A DNA stretch of 64,000 nucleotides, from the IMG/VR virus record IMGVR_UViG_3300008262_002626, positions 1 through 64,000 of that record, one strand, 5' to 3'. The stretch's first letter is position 1. Every line of letters begins with the position of its first letter. Shown here piece by piece: positions 7,091 to 16,300 of this stretch. Below the pieces are notes generated by a model that was not told the origin of the DNA, searched no databases, and saw only the letters and a list, made by a program, of their open reading frames with translations. Made by a program: the position numbers and the translations under genes. Source of the DNA: a virus.

Positions 7091-9224
7091 GCCTTACTAC
7101 TGTGGTGCAACCTGCAGGATTTGTACAGCTCTGTATAATATTAAATGATTTGCCGCCAGTCTGTTGTAAATCGACATTAGCGGCGCCGCCGGAGTTTGTA
7201 AGATTAATGCTGGCGTTATTAGCAGTAGATCCGCTTTGAGTAACTGTAACTGTATGCCCATTACCTGTTAGCATATTTTCTAAATAATGATTGCCTGTAC
7301 CTTCTTGTACTGCTGTTACAGAATTGTTGCTACCATTTACTGTAGTAAACATAATTTTATTTGCATTATCTTTTTGGTTAGTATTGACAATATTATTGCT
7401 ACCGGTTATAGTAGTCTCTTTAAAATTACTGCTGGTACTATTATTTGATTGTTGTGTAGTAATATTATTATAGGCACCGTTAACATCTAATTTATGATAG
7501 TTAGTTCCAGTCTGTGTTAAATTAATATTATTACTGCCGGACCCCGCGATAGTAGCTTCGGTTGTATTTTTGCCAGCTGATGTAGTCTGTGTCACAGTTA
7601 CATTGTTAGCATTTCCGCTGACCTGATCAATGTACAAATAATTGTTTGAATTTTGACTAGAACCGTTGTTCCAGTTATTAATTCTTCCTTGCTGTTGCGG
7701 TGTTGGCATAACACTGCCTGCACCACTGTTAATAACTTCTTGGCCAGTACCGTTGGTCATTGTGATTGTTCCGCCCTCAACGACTGGTCCTAGGTTAACA
7801 GTAGATCCAGTAATGTTAACCACAGAGGAATTAGAATACACAACTCCTGTTGTATCCACAGTATAGGTAGGAATAGTACCTGTAGTAAATGCACTATTAG
7901 ATATAGTTCTTAGGCCGTCGCCGTAATCCCAATAAAATGTGTTACCAAATCCGCCTTCTGTATTCCAATACCATGCTTCAATATTATATGTTTGTCCTGC
8001 TACAACATCCATCCAACCACTGCTAGTATAACCAAATATAGCCTGATATCGAACAGTTTCATTTTGATTGATGACAGTATTTCCATTTATACGTAAAACA
8101 AATCCGTCATCGGTGTTGTTGTAAAAATACAATCTGTAAACAGTTCCTGCAGGCTTTGATGAAGTTATTGGTGCTGTTATAGTTCCCGAGTATCTAATAA
8201 CTGTACCATCGTTAGATCCAAACCAACTGTTGTCGTTGTTTGGTAAATCAGAATTGGTTGCAATAAAAATGCCGTTACTAGTAACCCCACTGTTTACTGT
8301 GTTGCCATAGTCCGATATATTAGTAGACGGTGTTCTGTAAGTGAAGTTCCAAGTACATATTCCGAGGAAACAATTATAATTTTTGGGATCATATCTCCAT
8401 ACTTGAAAATTAAGACCTCGCTGTATGGTTTGAGAGGATGTTACAGCAGTACCGTTTGATTCAATAGTTGTTCCAGATACGCCTGTTGTTGTAACAGTAT
8501 TAATAGGTGTGTTAATAGTTGTTAGTGTATTTCCAACAATAGTATTAGTTGTCACTGTGCTAGATACCTTTGTCTGATATAGTGATTCTGTACCATTACT
8601 GCTTGTACTAGTTCCGTCGCTATAAGTTGTAGTAGTTACAGGTGTACGATAAACATAAGTTGTATTACCACTTGTTACTGTTCTTGTTGTATAGGTTGTA
8701 GTTGTACCTGTTACAGTAACTACTGGAGCACTAGGTTGTGCTGTTTGACCGGACGTTAAAGGTGTTGTACTTGCCCACGTATAATTAGACAAGTCGGTTG
8801 ATGATACAGAAGTATCCATATTTGGAAAGGACGCACTAGCTCCGTAACTATAACCTTGCGCTGTACTAATGACATTACCAAAAAAACCTGAACCTATATA
8901 AAATATAGCGCCATTTCCCAAAGCAGTAATATCGCCATAGTCATGAACAACTTTTGCCAAGGTTCCGTTGCTGTTATATAAACCTAATCCATATTGACCG
9001 GGATTAGTTGTACTAGGAAAGAATTGAAAATATTGTCCGCTAGATACTGTAACAGTTTGAAAGTTTTTATCATACGGTGCTATAAAATTACTGGCATATA
9101 ATGTTGTTCCACTCCAATAATACTGCACATCAAAAATTTGGTTGACGCCAAATTTACCGTCGGTGATGGCTGCAAAAGCATTTGAACACATCAGCGTGAG
9201 AAGAAATAAAATTCGTTTTATCAT
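7086..9224 (-). CDS. Giant secreted curlin-repeat protein with PA14-like domain
   Basis: 712 aa. It has a signal peptide (1-18), a Thr/Ser-rich low-complexity linker (about 150-280), and a region around 290-460 with PA14-like features (VYRLYFYNNTDDGFVLRING, then a Trp-rich strand pattern). The C-terminal part from about 530 has repeated Asn/Gln/Thr blocks of the type GSNNIVNTNQ and GNGHTVTVTQSG. Those blocks match the spacing of curlin repeats that stack in amyloid fibres. It would be exported through the CsgG-like pore nearby and could combine fibre formation with sugar binding. Its start overlaps the FecR gene stop (ATGA). Confidence 0.8.
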   Translation of the reverse strand: MIKRILFLLTLMCSNAFAAITDGKFGVNQIFDVQYYWSGTTLYASNFIAPYDKNFQTVTVSSGQYFQFFPSTTNPGQYGLGLYNSNGTLAKVVHDYGDITALGNGAIFYIGSGFFGNVISTAQGYSYGASASFPNMDTSVSSTDLSNYTWASTTPLTSGQTAQPSAPVVTVTGTTTTYTTRTVTSGNTTYVYRTPVTTTTYSDGTSTSSNGTESLYQTKVSSTVTTNTIVGNTLTTINTPINTVTTTGVSGTTIESNGTAVTSSQTIQRGLNFQVWRYDPKNYNCFLGICTWNFTYRTPSTNISDYGNTVNSGVTSNGIFIATNSDLPNNDNSWFGSNDGTVIRYSGTITAPITSSKPAGTVYRLYFYNNTDDGFVLRINGNTVINQNETVRYQAIFGYTSSGWMDVVAGQTYNIEAWYWNTEGGFGNTFYWDYGDGLRTISNSAFTTGTIPTYTVDTTGVVYSNSSVVNITGSTVNLGPVVEGGTITMTNGTGQEVINSGAGSVMPTPQQQGRINNWNNGSSQNSNNYLYIDQVSGNANNVTVTQTTSAGKNTTEATIAGSGSNNINLTQTGTNYHKLDVNGAYNNITTQQSNNSTSSNFKETTITGSNNIVNTNQKDNANKIMFTTVNGSNNSVTAVQEGTGNHYLENMLTGNGHTVTVTQSGSTANNASINLTNSGGAANVDLQQTGGKSFNIIQSCTNPAGCTTVVRQ

Positions 9225-10330
9225 TTTTGTATTAAGGTAATAATAGTATTACCTCCCTGATTAACACGATTTTTAAATTCTAAACTACCCTGTTGTTGAT
9301 AGATTGTTGAGTTTTGTGTTAATGGAGTGGTTACGCATTGTACATCTGCACCATTATCTCTACACAAAGTTATGTTAGGGTCCTCTTTAACAACAACTAT
9401 ACCGGACGATTTTTTATAGTCCGGTAATACCGGATCAACTGGTTCTAGAAATTTTTCATCTAGTGCATTTCCTATTATGTCAAATAGGCTAGCAAGGAAC
9501 GCACTATCTAAAAAGTTTTGTTGTAATTTATTTTCATAGAAAGTATTGGCCTGCATGTCTAAGAAATTCTCAAGGCCTTTTTCTTTTAAAAAATCAAAAT
9601 CTAACGGATTAAACATCTTTTGTTGTTCTTGTACAGCACGTTTGATCTCTGCCGGAGGACTAACAATCAACAGATTACTGATAGCCATCTCACTTAGATT
9701 TAAAACTTTAGGTGGTGTAGGTGGGTGACTTCTACTAGTTACTTTAGTGACTTGGAACGGCTGATTTAATATTACTGTACCCATTTCGTTACTGACTTCA
9801 ATTGTTCCAGTTTTACAACTGGCTTCTATATCTTTCACTGTACGAGTCGGGCGATCATTTGGACAACTTGGCAATAAAACAATAGTACTAGCACCAAGTT
9901 CGTCAACTGTAGCTGTAAAGTCTGTACCTCGAACTGCTACTGTAGCAGTGGGCGTATTAAGGGCAACATTCTGTGGACTGTTTTTGGCTATTTGTCCGCT
10001 GGCATAACGAACAGTACCGAGTGCAATTTTAGCACCTAGCTTTCCACTTTTACTCTTGGGGTCATACACAAAATCGTCAATTACAAGTTTACTATTTTCG
10101 TTTACCTGTACTTTTGTATCATCTTCAAAGGTTATTCCGACTTTTCCCTGTAGAGTCTTGATAGCATCGTTCATCTCTACGCCAGTCCCTTTGGATCCCG
10201 TTAGTGTCGAATTCTGCCTGGTTATACTGGGAGGAGTATTTACTAGTTCCGTTACCTTTCCTATCGCGGCGTCGGCTTTCCACGATATACTCAGCAACGG
10301 AACGCATAGTATTACCATCCATAGTTTCAT
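9221..10330 (-). CDS. Secreted FecR-domain protein
   Basis: 369 aa with a signal peptide (1-21). Residues about 22-180 form the FecR domain, with the signatures MNDAIKTLQGKVGITFEDD, ASGQIA and TPTATVAVRGTDF. The rest is unassigned and carries Asn/Gln-rich ends (SLEFKNRVNQGG) like the curlin proteins. In bacteria such soluble FecR proteins are periplasmic and often sit beside CHASE2 cyclases or surface polymers. Here it lies between two curlin-repeat genes and is coupled to the second. It may be a periplasmic adaptor or sensor. Confidence 0.87.
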   Translation of the reverse strand: MKLWMVILCVPLLSISWKADAAIGKVTELVNTPPSITRQNSTLTGSKGTGVEMNDAIKTLQGKVGITFEDDTKVQVNENSKLVIDDFVYDPKSKSGKLGAKIALGTVRYASGQIAKNSPQNVALNTPTATVAVRGTDFTATVDELGASTIVLLPSCPNDRPTRTVKDIEASCKTGTIEVSNEMGTVILNQPFQVTKVTSRSHPPTPPKVLNLSEMAISNLLIVSPPAEIKRAVQEQQKMFNPLDFDFLKEKGLENFLDMQANTFYENKLQQNFLDSAFLASLFDIIGNALDEKFLEPVDPVLPDYKKSSGIVVVKEDPNITLCRDNGADVQCVTTPLTQNSTIYQQQGSLEFKNRVNQGGNTIITLIQK

Positions 10331-10339
10331 GCAACCCTC

Positions 10340-11314
10340 TTAGTTTTTCTGTAAAATTGTATATGTATTTCCTGATCCACTAATTGCAAGATTTGTTAAA
10401 TTACTAACAGTACCTTGCTGTGTTACACCGATAGTATTTGAACTTCCAGTTACTGCCATAGTTGTATGATGCCCTGTACCAGCACCACCTGTTTGTGATA
10501 GTGTGATACCGTTACTACTGCCGGTTACTGTTATACTAGCATAATGATCAAACAATCCAGTCTGTGTTACATCTGTAGTGTTGCCTGACCCGTTAACATT
10601 AACTATTACTTGTGCGCCGGTAGAACCGTATGCGCTCTGTGTTATGTTAGTAGTATTTGTTGCGCCAGTTGTAGTTACACTAACTTGACCCTTATTGCCA
10701 GTCATGTTAAGTGTTGTTGAATTGCCGCCACCTAGTGTATTGCTTACTGTTGCTACAGTTTCGTCTGCATTGATAGTTCCTGTGAAGCTATTGTTTGCGC
10801 CGCCTGACTGTGTAACTGATAGATTGTTACTTGTGCCTGTCATGTTTAATGTAGTAGTTGCTCCACCACCTGCTTGTGTAATACCTACTACATTTCCGCT
10901 TGCTGTGCCCAAGCCGTTGTTATTAATATTGATATAACCTGTATTTCCGCCGCCACTAACTACATAGTTTAAGTTAACACCGACATTAGCATAGCCAGAA
11001 ACTGTTCCGCCTTGTGTACTATTAACACCTAAAGATAATACGTTTGTCGCACCAGTTTGCTCAATATTGATTGTCTGTGCGTTTCCTGTTAACTTTGCTG
11101 GATCTGTAGTGCCGCCAGCATTACCGTTTGTTAAAATACCTTTTACTTTGTTTCCAGATCCGTCCTGTGTCATAGTAATAGTACTGTTATCACCCGACTG
11201 TTCTATGTAAATGCTGTTGTCAGCCGCGTGACCCAGTGTTGCCATTGCAGACAACACCAGAATAGTGAGTACTTTTCTCGACAACCCACCAGCGCCTGTT
11301 CTACTTGTTTCCAT
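10340..11314 (-). CDS. Secreted curlin-repeat (CsgA/CsgB-like) amyloid subunit
   Basis: 324 aa. An N-terminal signal region (residues 12-31, ending GHAA) is followed by SIYIEQSGDNSTITMTQDGS, the first of more than ten irregular curlin-type repeats with the pattern G.N....TQ.G. Gln and Asn recur at the spacing used in cross-beta stacking. AAGGAG lies nine bases before the ATG. It lies directly downstream of csgF and csgG homologues, supporting export by that pore. It is longer than E. coli CsgA (151 aa). Confidence 0.85.
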   Translation of the reverse strand: METSRTGAGGLSRKVLTILVLSAMATLGHAADNSIYIEQSGDNSTITMTQDGSGNKVKGILTNGNAGGTTDPAKLTGNAQTINIEQTGATNVLSLGVNSTQGGTVSGYANVGVNLNYVVSGGGNTGYININNNGLGTASGNVVGITQAGGGATTTLNMTGTSNNLSVTQSGGANNSFTGTINADETVATVSNTLGGGNSTTLNMTGNKGQVSVTTTGATNTTNITQSAYGSTGAQVIVNVNGSGNTTDVTQTGLFDHYASITVTGSSNGITLSQTGGAGTGHHTTMAVTGSSNTIGVTQQGTVSNLTNLAISGSGNTYTILQKN

Positions 11315-11360
11315 TTTTTTCTGCTCCTTGGTACTTTATTATTTTTATAAGTGTACCATA

Positions 11361-12575
11361 TTATTTTACTGCGTCTTTCGCTATCCACCCTTTCTTGCCG
11401 TTCTCTAATTCAATGTATAAAAGAACACCTTCTTCTTTTACTACTTTTACTACTTGACCGGATTCAAGAACGGCAATAATTGTTGAACCCGATTTACTAC
11501 TTTCTCTTACGTTACTCTTACCCTTTGAAGTTACTGTTTTTTCTTTTGTATCTTCGACGGGCTTGTTCTCAACTTTGTTTCCTTCAGGGCCTTTTCCGTC
11601 ATTGGACTGCTGTAGTGCGGTTGCAGGCCCGGAGGTTCCTTGGGATGGCGTAACGGTTTGTGATTGAACCAACTCATCTCGTTTCTCCTCAGGTTTTTTG
11701 ATTTCTGATGAAATCACAGGTTGCTTAGATTCTTCTTTTGCCGGAACAGCTGGTGGCAATGGTGCTTGTGCTTCTTGTTGAAGTTTAAAACCCCAGATAC
11801 CTTTACGCTGTCCTTCTTTGATTAATTCAACAACTGCCATTTCTGTAGCAGCCTTAACTGCGTATGTTCCTGGCTCATTGATATTCATACCTGCTTCTGC
11901 TTCAAAAGCCTTTGTTCCAGCATCATAAAATTTTAATGCTGTTACACTATCTGCAGAACTTAAAATAGTTTTTTGTACTGTAACGCTGGCCAACACTTTG
12001 CCGGTATTTACGCTAACTGCTCGTAAACTGACAGTAACTGTGTCTGTACTCCACTGTGTTTGTTTTCCGATACCGAAAATTCGTTGTCCGATACCGCCGC
12101 TGGTCGTGCTTTGATCGTAACCAACTATGCCACCTTCAAGAATGATGCCTGCAAACTGCATCGGTAATAAAGGTCTAGCATCTTTACCCTCATATGCTTC
12201 TCTCATCTGGCGAATAATTAATCGCTCTTTAGTTAAATTATCAATACCAACACGTTCGACAACTTCAAACCATTCTCCACGTCCAACATTTTGTAGAGCT
12301 TGGATTAAGAATGTTTCTGCACCTTGCGTAACTGCGGTTGATAGGCTAGCGATATTACTCTGTGGTCTACGTTGACCTGTTTTATCTGTAAAACTGTAAA
12401 CTGCTACACTTAATGGTTTTCCGGCTTGTGGTCCGGGAATAGTGTCAAACTCTTTCTTGACTCCTTTCATTTGTGTAGTGACTTCAGGTTCTCTATCCAA
12501 TACTCCGGTTGCCTGCATCATAGCACAACCAGAAAGCATACTCAATACTGCTAGGGATAATATCGTTTTTTTCAT
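11361..12575 (-). CDS. csgG: CsgG-type outer-membrane curli secretion lipoprotein with SH3 tail
   Basis: 404 aa. Lipobox LSGC at 14-17. The CsgG domain (about 30-265) carries SVAVYSFTDKTGQRR, WFEVVERVGIDNLTKER and the transmembrane-hairpin region before WSTDTVTVSLRAV. A linker rich in Lys/Pro/Glu follows (about 270-345). The last 60 residues form an SH3_3-like domain (SNVRESSKSGSTIIAVLESG), which standard CsgG lacks and which could bind peptidoglycan. It forms the export channel for curlin-repeat proteins. csgF lies four bases upstream. Confidence 0.92.
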   Translation of the reverse strand: MKKTILSLAVLSMLSGCAMMQATGVLDREPEVTTQMKGVKKEFDTIPGPQAGKPLSVAVYSFTDKTGQRRPQSNIASLSTAVTQGAETFLIQALQNVGRGEWFEVVERVGIDNLTKERLIIRQMREAYEGKDARPLLPMQFAGIILEGGIVGYDQSTTSGGIGQRIFGIGKQTQWSTDTVTVSLRAVSVNTGKVLASVTVQKTILSSADSVTALKFYDAGTKAFEAEAGMNINEPGTYAVKAATEMAVVELIKEGQRKGIWGFKLQQEAQAPLPPAVPAKEESKQPVISSEIKKPEEKRDELVQSQTVTPSQGTSGPATALQQSNDGKGPEGNKVENKPVEDTKEKTVTSKGKSNVRESSKSGSTIIAVLESGQVVKVVKEEGVLLYIELENGKKGWIAKDAVK

Positions 12576-12578
12576 GAT

Positions 12579-13124
12579 TTAGTTCCCTGGCATTTGGAAT
12601 GACTGTAATGGCACATAGACACAACTCATTCCAGTGTCTGTACATGCGGCCGTACTTGGATTAGTAGCAGTAGGATCTGCAATTTTCATCATTATGCAAT
12701 ATCCGTACGCAGTGGAACAGTTTGCATCATCTGCACTACTAACTCTATTCCAACTAATGAAGTTTCCTTGGAAGTCAATACTTCCAGTGCAATTTGTGTT
12801 TGTACTTGCGGTACAATTATTATTAGCAAACATAGCAGTTGCTACGTTTTGGCTAATCTGTGCATAGATACGTGATTCTAAATTACTGACAAATTTAGCT
12901 AAGTTTGTATTTTTCTTATCGGCGGCTGCTTTGTCGATTTCTGCTTGTAATTTGTCTGCACGTTCTTTTTGTCGTGTTCTTTCTTGATTTTCAATCGTTA
13001 ATACGTGACTACTATAACCAACACCATTGAAGGAAGGACTCTTAAACTGAAAGTCACCCAATGGAGCGGCTACTGCCACAACTGGCAATATGAATAACGC
13101 TATTATTTTTGGTAGTTTGGACAT
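12579..13124 (-). CDS. csgF: CsgF-like curli assembly protein
   Basis: 181 aa with a signal peptide (1-19). The mature start APLGDFQFKSPSFNGVGYSS matches the CsgF N-terminus (FQFRNPNFGG type), the part that plugs into the CsgG pore. The C-terminal half carries six cysteines in a region unlike E. coli CsgF (138 aa), so this part is divergent. Gene order csgF-csgG-curlin supports the call. Confidence 0.85.
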   Translation of the reverse strand: MSKLPKIIALFILPVVAVAAPLGDFQFKSPSFNGVGYSSHVLTIENQERTRQKERADKLQAEIDKAAADKKNTNLAKFVSNLESRIYAQISQNVATAMFANNNCTASTNTNCTGSIDFQGNFISWNRVSSADDANCSTAYGYCIMMKIADPTATNPSTAACTDTGMSCVYVPLQSFQMPGN

Positions 13125-13131
13125 TGGTTCG

Positions 13132-13167
13132 CTCCCGGTATCCTGTATTATATTTACTACCGGGGAG
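13132..13167. repeat. Inverted repeat in the csgF leader
   Basis: CTCCCGGTA and TACCGGGGAG form a nine-pair stem with one bulged G, with an AT-rich loop, in the 63-base gap before csgF. It could end transcription of the gene upstream or shape the csgF leader. No U-tract follows on either strand. Confidence 0.4.
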
Positions 13168-13187
13168 GAACTTATTAAGCGACAATA

Positions 13188-14705
13188 TTATGTTGCTATA
13201 CCTGCATTCTTTTTTACTGTATCAAGTTCGTCTGGTTCTGCAGGTTCTTGTGGAATAATTTGTGGTTGATCTTGTTGTGGTTGAACTGCTGTAGGTGTTG
13301 TATTGCTAGGTGGTAAACTTGGAGTAAGTTTAGTCTTGGCCTGCATAACTGTTAATTCTGATAATAACGGTTCCATAGTAATGGAATTCCAAATCTTTTT
13401 ATTATCACCAGTAGCATGATATCCCATCTTAACTAAACTTTTACCTGAGTTTTTATCGAAGATGTTTATTTCAGGTCTTGGCTCTCCGTTGTTACTTACA
13501 CCTTCTCTATAGGAAACAGTTAGGTCAATATTACCTGCAACTAATTTTTGCATTAGACCCTTAAAATTGTGTACTGTACTGATGCCTTTTTTTCCTAGTT
13601 GCACAAGACGAACTGTGTCATCACCTTTTGTAGCATGATGTACAATTACTGATGCTATTCGAGATATAACTCCAGCTTCGTCTCTAGCGTCAAATCCTGC
13701 TAATTGTTCTTTTAGTTGACGAGTTGCTTCTTTATAGGCCTTAGTCCAAAAGGCTACTTTAGTGGTTGGAGTCCTTTTTGGTGTATCGATAGTAACACCA
13801 AGAGGTCCGAAAAAGTTTACAGTACTTTGCCATATCCCCTTACTGCTTTTAACATCAGATGTTATTGATCCTGCGCCTTGTTGTCCAAATTGACTACTAC
13901 CTGCTTTTAAACTAATCTTGAGATTTTTCAAAGGTCTAACTTCACCGTTGGCTGTTCTCACAAACGCTTCGATGTCTGTCTTTTTGCCTTTTTGATCACT
14001 CATTCCGTCGCTTTGGACCCAGATAGCATCAACCTTTCCATTCTTATAAAAGTAGTCTGCGTATTTGTCTATCTGTCCGCTATTAGCATAATGAACAGCA
14101 CTAGGTAACAAGGGACTATATGTTTCCCAGAAACTAGGAGACTGCATAAACACTTTTGTAGGTTCACGGACTGCTACTGTAAATTTAATAATGTCAGCAA
14201 TTTTACTATTCTTATCAGCTACTGTATATGTACTATTTCCTTGGCTGATTGCTTTATTAAGACAATCAATCACGTCTTTATCTGTAATGTCTTCTATACT
14301 ATTGCTACCGCGCTTGATTAGTTTAGCCACGACAGCCGCACTTAAAACAGGCTCTGAGAGATCTCCTACATTCCCTTCTGTACTGCCTTTTTGTCCTGGG
14401 GCATGTACTAGACCGCTTTGTATGCTATTATCGGTTCCAACAATATCTATGTATGTTTTATTTGGACGTTTGAAACTTCTAACAACGCTGCCAGTCCCAA
14501 ATTGTATTTTAGGAGTTCTTGCAGGAGAACTTTTAATCCATTCTAAATCTTCGCTGGGATCAAAATCAGGTACTATCTTTTTAATAGCAGTTAATAGGGA
14601 CTTGCCCTTCGCTGACGATGCTCCTACACGAACTTTGTGTCCGTAGGAATACTTGTCTTTTCTGGTAAAAATGCTGGCTTCGCCGATAATTTCAAAGGTC
14701 TTCAT
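13188..14705 (-). CDS. Large protein with T4-type capsid-targeting N-terminus
   Basis: About 505 aa from ATG 14705 (a TTG frame from 14738 runs through a late-promoter motif and is disfavoured). The N-terminus MKTFEIIGEASIFTRKDKYS closely resembles the T4 capsid-targeting peptide (MKTYQEFIAE type, cleaved after I-x-E). The middle is a mixed alpha/beta protein with no family I recognise; the C-terminal 50 residues are Pro/Gln-rich. It is likely an internal head protein packaged with the DNA. It lies between the bilin genes and the curli block, 63 bases from csgF. Confidence 0.7.
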   Translation of the reverse strand: MKTFEIIGEASIFTRKDKYSYGHKVRVGASSAKGKSLLTAIKKIVPDFDPSEDLEWIKSSPARTPKIQFGTGSVVRSFKRPNKTYIDIVGTDNSIQSGLVHAPGQKGSTEGNVGDLSEPVLSAAVVAKLIKRGSNSIEDITDKDVIDCLNKAISQGNSTYTVADKNSKIADIIKFTVAVREPTKVFMQSPSFWETYSPLLPSAVHYANSGQIDKYADYFYKNGKVDAIWVQSDGMSDQKGKKTDIEAFVRTANGEVRPLKNLKISLKAGSSQFGQQGAGSITSDVKSSKGIWQSTVNFFGPLGVTIDTPKRTPTTKVAFWTKAYKEATRQLKEQLAGFDARDEAGVISRIASVIVHHATKGDDTVRLVQLGKKGISTVHNFKGLMQKLVAGNIDLTVSYREGVSNNGEPRPEINIFDKNSGKSLVKMGYHATGDNKKIWNSITMEPLLSELTVMQAKTKLTPSLPPSNTTPTAVQPQQDQPQIIPQEPAEPDELDTVKKNAGIAT

Positions 14706-14710
14706 ACGAA

Positions 14711-14718
14711 TATTTATC
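14711..14718 (-). promoter_or_regulatory. T4-late-like element GATAAATA
   Basis: GATAAATA ends five bases before ATG 14705, leaving no room for a Shine-Dalgarno sequence. Either this mRNA is nearly leaderless or the motif is fortuitous. Similar elements precede many other late-type genes here. Confidence 0.4.
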
Positions 14719-15409
14719 GTATTTCTGGGAACAGACAATCCTGGATAAAAACACGTACATCTTCCTCGTCTAAACCTAAACTTGTCATAACACGGGGTGT
14801 ATGGGGGTTTTGTTTTTGATTTTGTGCGTAATAGTTCTGTTCAAAAGTAGTGTCTGCAACCATATTATTAGTTTGACCCACAGTTTCTAGGTAGTGTTCA
14901 ATACCCTTTTCAGCCATAGCAAATATCTGATCTAGTTCTGTTTCATCTTGCACATTGCCTGCGGCAACCATGCTAGGACTAAAAATACGTTTTGCCCAAT
15001 CAGGAAGCTCACGTTCTCTGCGCCATTCTAGTTTCGATGCTTCATTAGCGAACCAATCACACATAGGATGTTCTTTATCAGAGGTAGGACTATAATCGTA
15101 AAAACAGCCAGTGATCTTACGAGCACCGGCAATAACATCAAAACCAAATATAGGAGCAGGATTGTGTATATGTGGGAAGATGCAACAGTGCATCATCCAC
15201 AGTCCTTTTGTTTCTCGGGCATCTACTACATCAACGTGGGCTCTTCGATAATTACCTGATGACCATACACGATTAACCCATCCTGGTTGATTAAATCGAT
15301 TCATTCCAGGTTCGAATACTTCTATTCCAGTATCGTTAAATGATTTTTCTAAGAGATGCTGGATACTGATCAATGTATCCCAAACTTTACTCTGCTGGTT
15401 GTTCAACAT
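14714..15409 (-). CDS. Ferredoxin-dependent bilin reductase (PebS/PcyX/PcyA family)
   Basis: About 231 aa. The central block PIFGFDVIAGARKITGCFYD and the following YSPT are hallmarks of this family, which reduces biliverdin to phycobilins using ferredoxin. The Asp in FGFDV corresponds to the conserved catalytic Asp. The length matches phage PebS/PcyX (about 230 aa). It starts inside the heme oxygenase gene, overlapping by 23 bases, so biliverdin maker and user are coupled. Which bilin is made cannot be told from sequence alone; PcyX of non-cyanobacterial phages is the closest concept. Confidence 0.9.
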   Translation of the reverse strand: MLNNQQSKVWDTLISIQHLLEKSFNDTGIEVFEPGMNRFNQPGWVNRVWSSGNYRRAHVDVVDARETKGLWMMHCCIFPHIHNPAPIFGFDVIAGARKITGCFYDYSPTSDKEHPMCDWFANEASKLEWRRERELPDWAKRIFSPSMVAAGNVQDETELDQIFAMAEKGIEHYLETVGQTNNMVADTTFEQNYYAQNQKQNPHTPRVMTSLGLDEEDVRVFIQDCLFPEIR

Positions 15410-15947
15410 CAACGATTTCCATCATCTGTTCGAAGGTCTTAGCGGCAAAGTCAAAGCATACCTTTGCTTCTTCTGCTAGACTGTCATCAAGTTTGGTACG
15501 GATTATTTCTTTAATTTTTTCAGGTTCGTCGCCAAACTGATAATACTTACCTTGGCCCGGAACACGTTTAGCAATCATCTGTCCGCCGCTAAGGTCTCCC
15601 ATATGGCGAACATAGATATGAGCCATTAGTTTGTTAGGATCGTTTTTGATGCTTAGAATATACTTTAAGTATTCGTCAACTACGGGAAAGATTTTAGGTT
15701 GACCATAGTCTTCTTTCCATAGCTCTAGAAAATCTTCTAGGATAGCCGGTGCTCTACGAATCTCAGGAATATCTTGGAATAGACCGTGCGGCATAGCACA
15801 CACTTCTAACACTTCGTACATAAGATGTTGATTCTTGAGATATGTTGCGTAGATCTTAGGATCAACGTGTCCGGAAAATAAGACTTTAACAAAAGGCCTA
15901 GTTTCTGCTCTTCGATGTTGTTCCCAAGTTAGTTCTTTTAAACTCAT
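15387..15947 (-). CDS. ho1: Heme oxygenase
   Basis: 186 aa. Opens heme to biliverdin, CO and iron. Proximal His is in EQHRRAE (His11), and the distal helix HMGDLSGGQMIAKRV is fully conserved. It is shorter than cyanobacterial HO1 (about 240 aa), as usual for phage forms. The stop region overlaps the bilin reductase start, and its own start overlaps the clpS stop (ATGA), giving a clpS-ho1-bilin reductase operon. Confidence 0.95.
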   Translation of the reverse strand: MSLKELTWEQHRRAETRPFVKVLFSGHVDPKIYATYLKNQHLMYEVLEVCAMPHGLFQDIPEIRRAPAILEDFLELWKEDYGQPKIFPVVDEYLKYILSIKNDPNKLMAHIYVRHMGDLSGGQMIAKRVPGQGKYYQFGDEPEKIKEIIRTKLDDSLAEEAKVCFDFAAKTFEQMMEIVDVEQPAE

Positions 15948-16246
15948 TCTTCCTCCAACTTAATTTGTAAAGGAAACCCGTTACTTCTAGCTTGGTTAGT
16001 TGCTTCAACTGCTTTCGCTTCGGCAATCTCAAAACTGTAAACTCCGGCGATACCGCTACCTGTTTCGTGTACAGTTAGCATAATCTCTTGAGCACTATCT
16101 ATTGAGTGTCTAAATATTTCCATTAATATGGAAATAACAAACTCCATAGGAGTCGAGTCATCATTAAGAAGTATAACCTTCCAACGCTTAGGTTCGCTTA
16201 CAGTAACCTTAATCTTTTCATCTAGTTGGATATCTGTGCTAGGCAT
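15944..16246 (-). CDS. clpS: ClpS adaptor of the ClpAP protease
   Basis: 100 aa, the normal length. The N-degron pocket and ClpA-binding signatures are present: WKVILLNDDSTPMEFV (about 22-37) and HETGSGIAGVYSFEIAE (about 60-76). ClpS delivers N-end-rule substrates to ClpA. A phage copy could redirect host proteolysis. It precedes the heme oxygenase with a four-base overlap; upstream lies a strong hairpin and hsp20. Confidence 0.93.
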   Translation of the reverse strand: MPSTDIQLDEKIKVTVSEPKRWKVILLNDDSTPMEFVISILMEIFRHSIDSAQEIMLTVHETGSGIAGVYSFEIAEAKAVEATNQARSNGFPLQIKLEEE

Positions 16247-16270
16247 GTCTTTCTCTTTTTTTTAAGTAAT

Positions 16271-16288
16271 GGGGGAGTTTCCTCCCCC
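16271..16288. terminator. Strong G/C hairpin between hsp20 and clpS
   Basis: GGGGGAG-TTT-CCTCCCCC gives a seven-pair stem in the 54-base gap. On the minus strand it follows the hsp20 stop, but no U-tract comes after it. It could stabilise the 3' end or partly stop transcription before clpS. Confidence 0.45.
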
Positions 16289-16300
16289 GGGTTTCAAAAC

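Noticed and set aside
9546-11314. Plus-strand ORFs antisense to the curlin-repeat and FecR genes
   Set aside because: They are hydrophobic mirror translations of Thr/Asn-rich repeats without ribosome sites or promoters.
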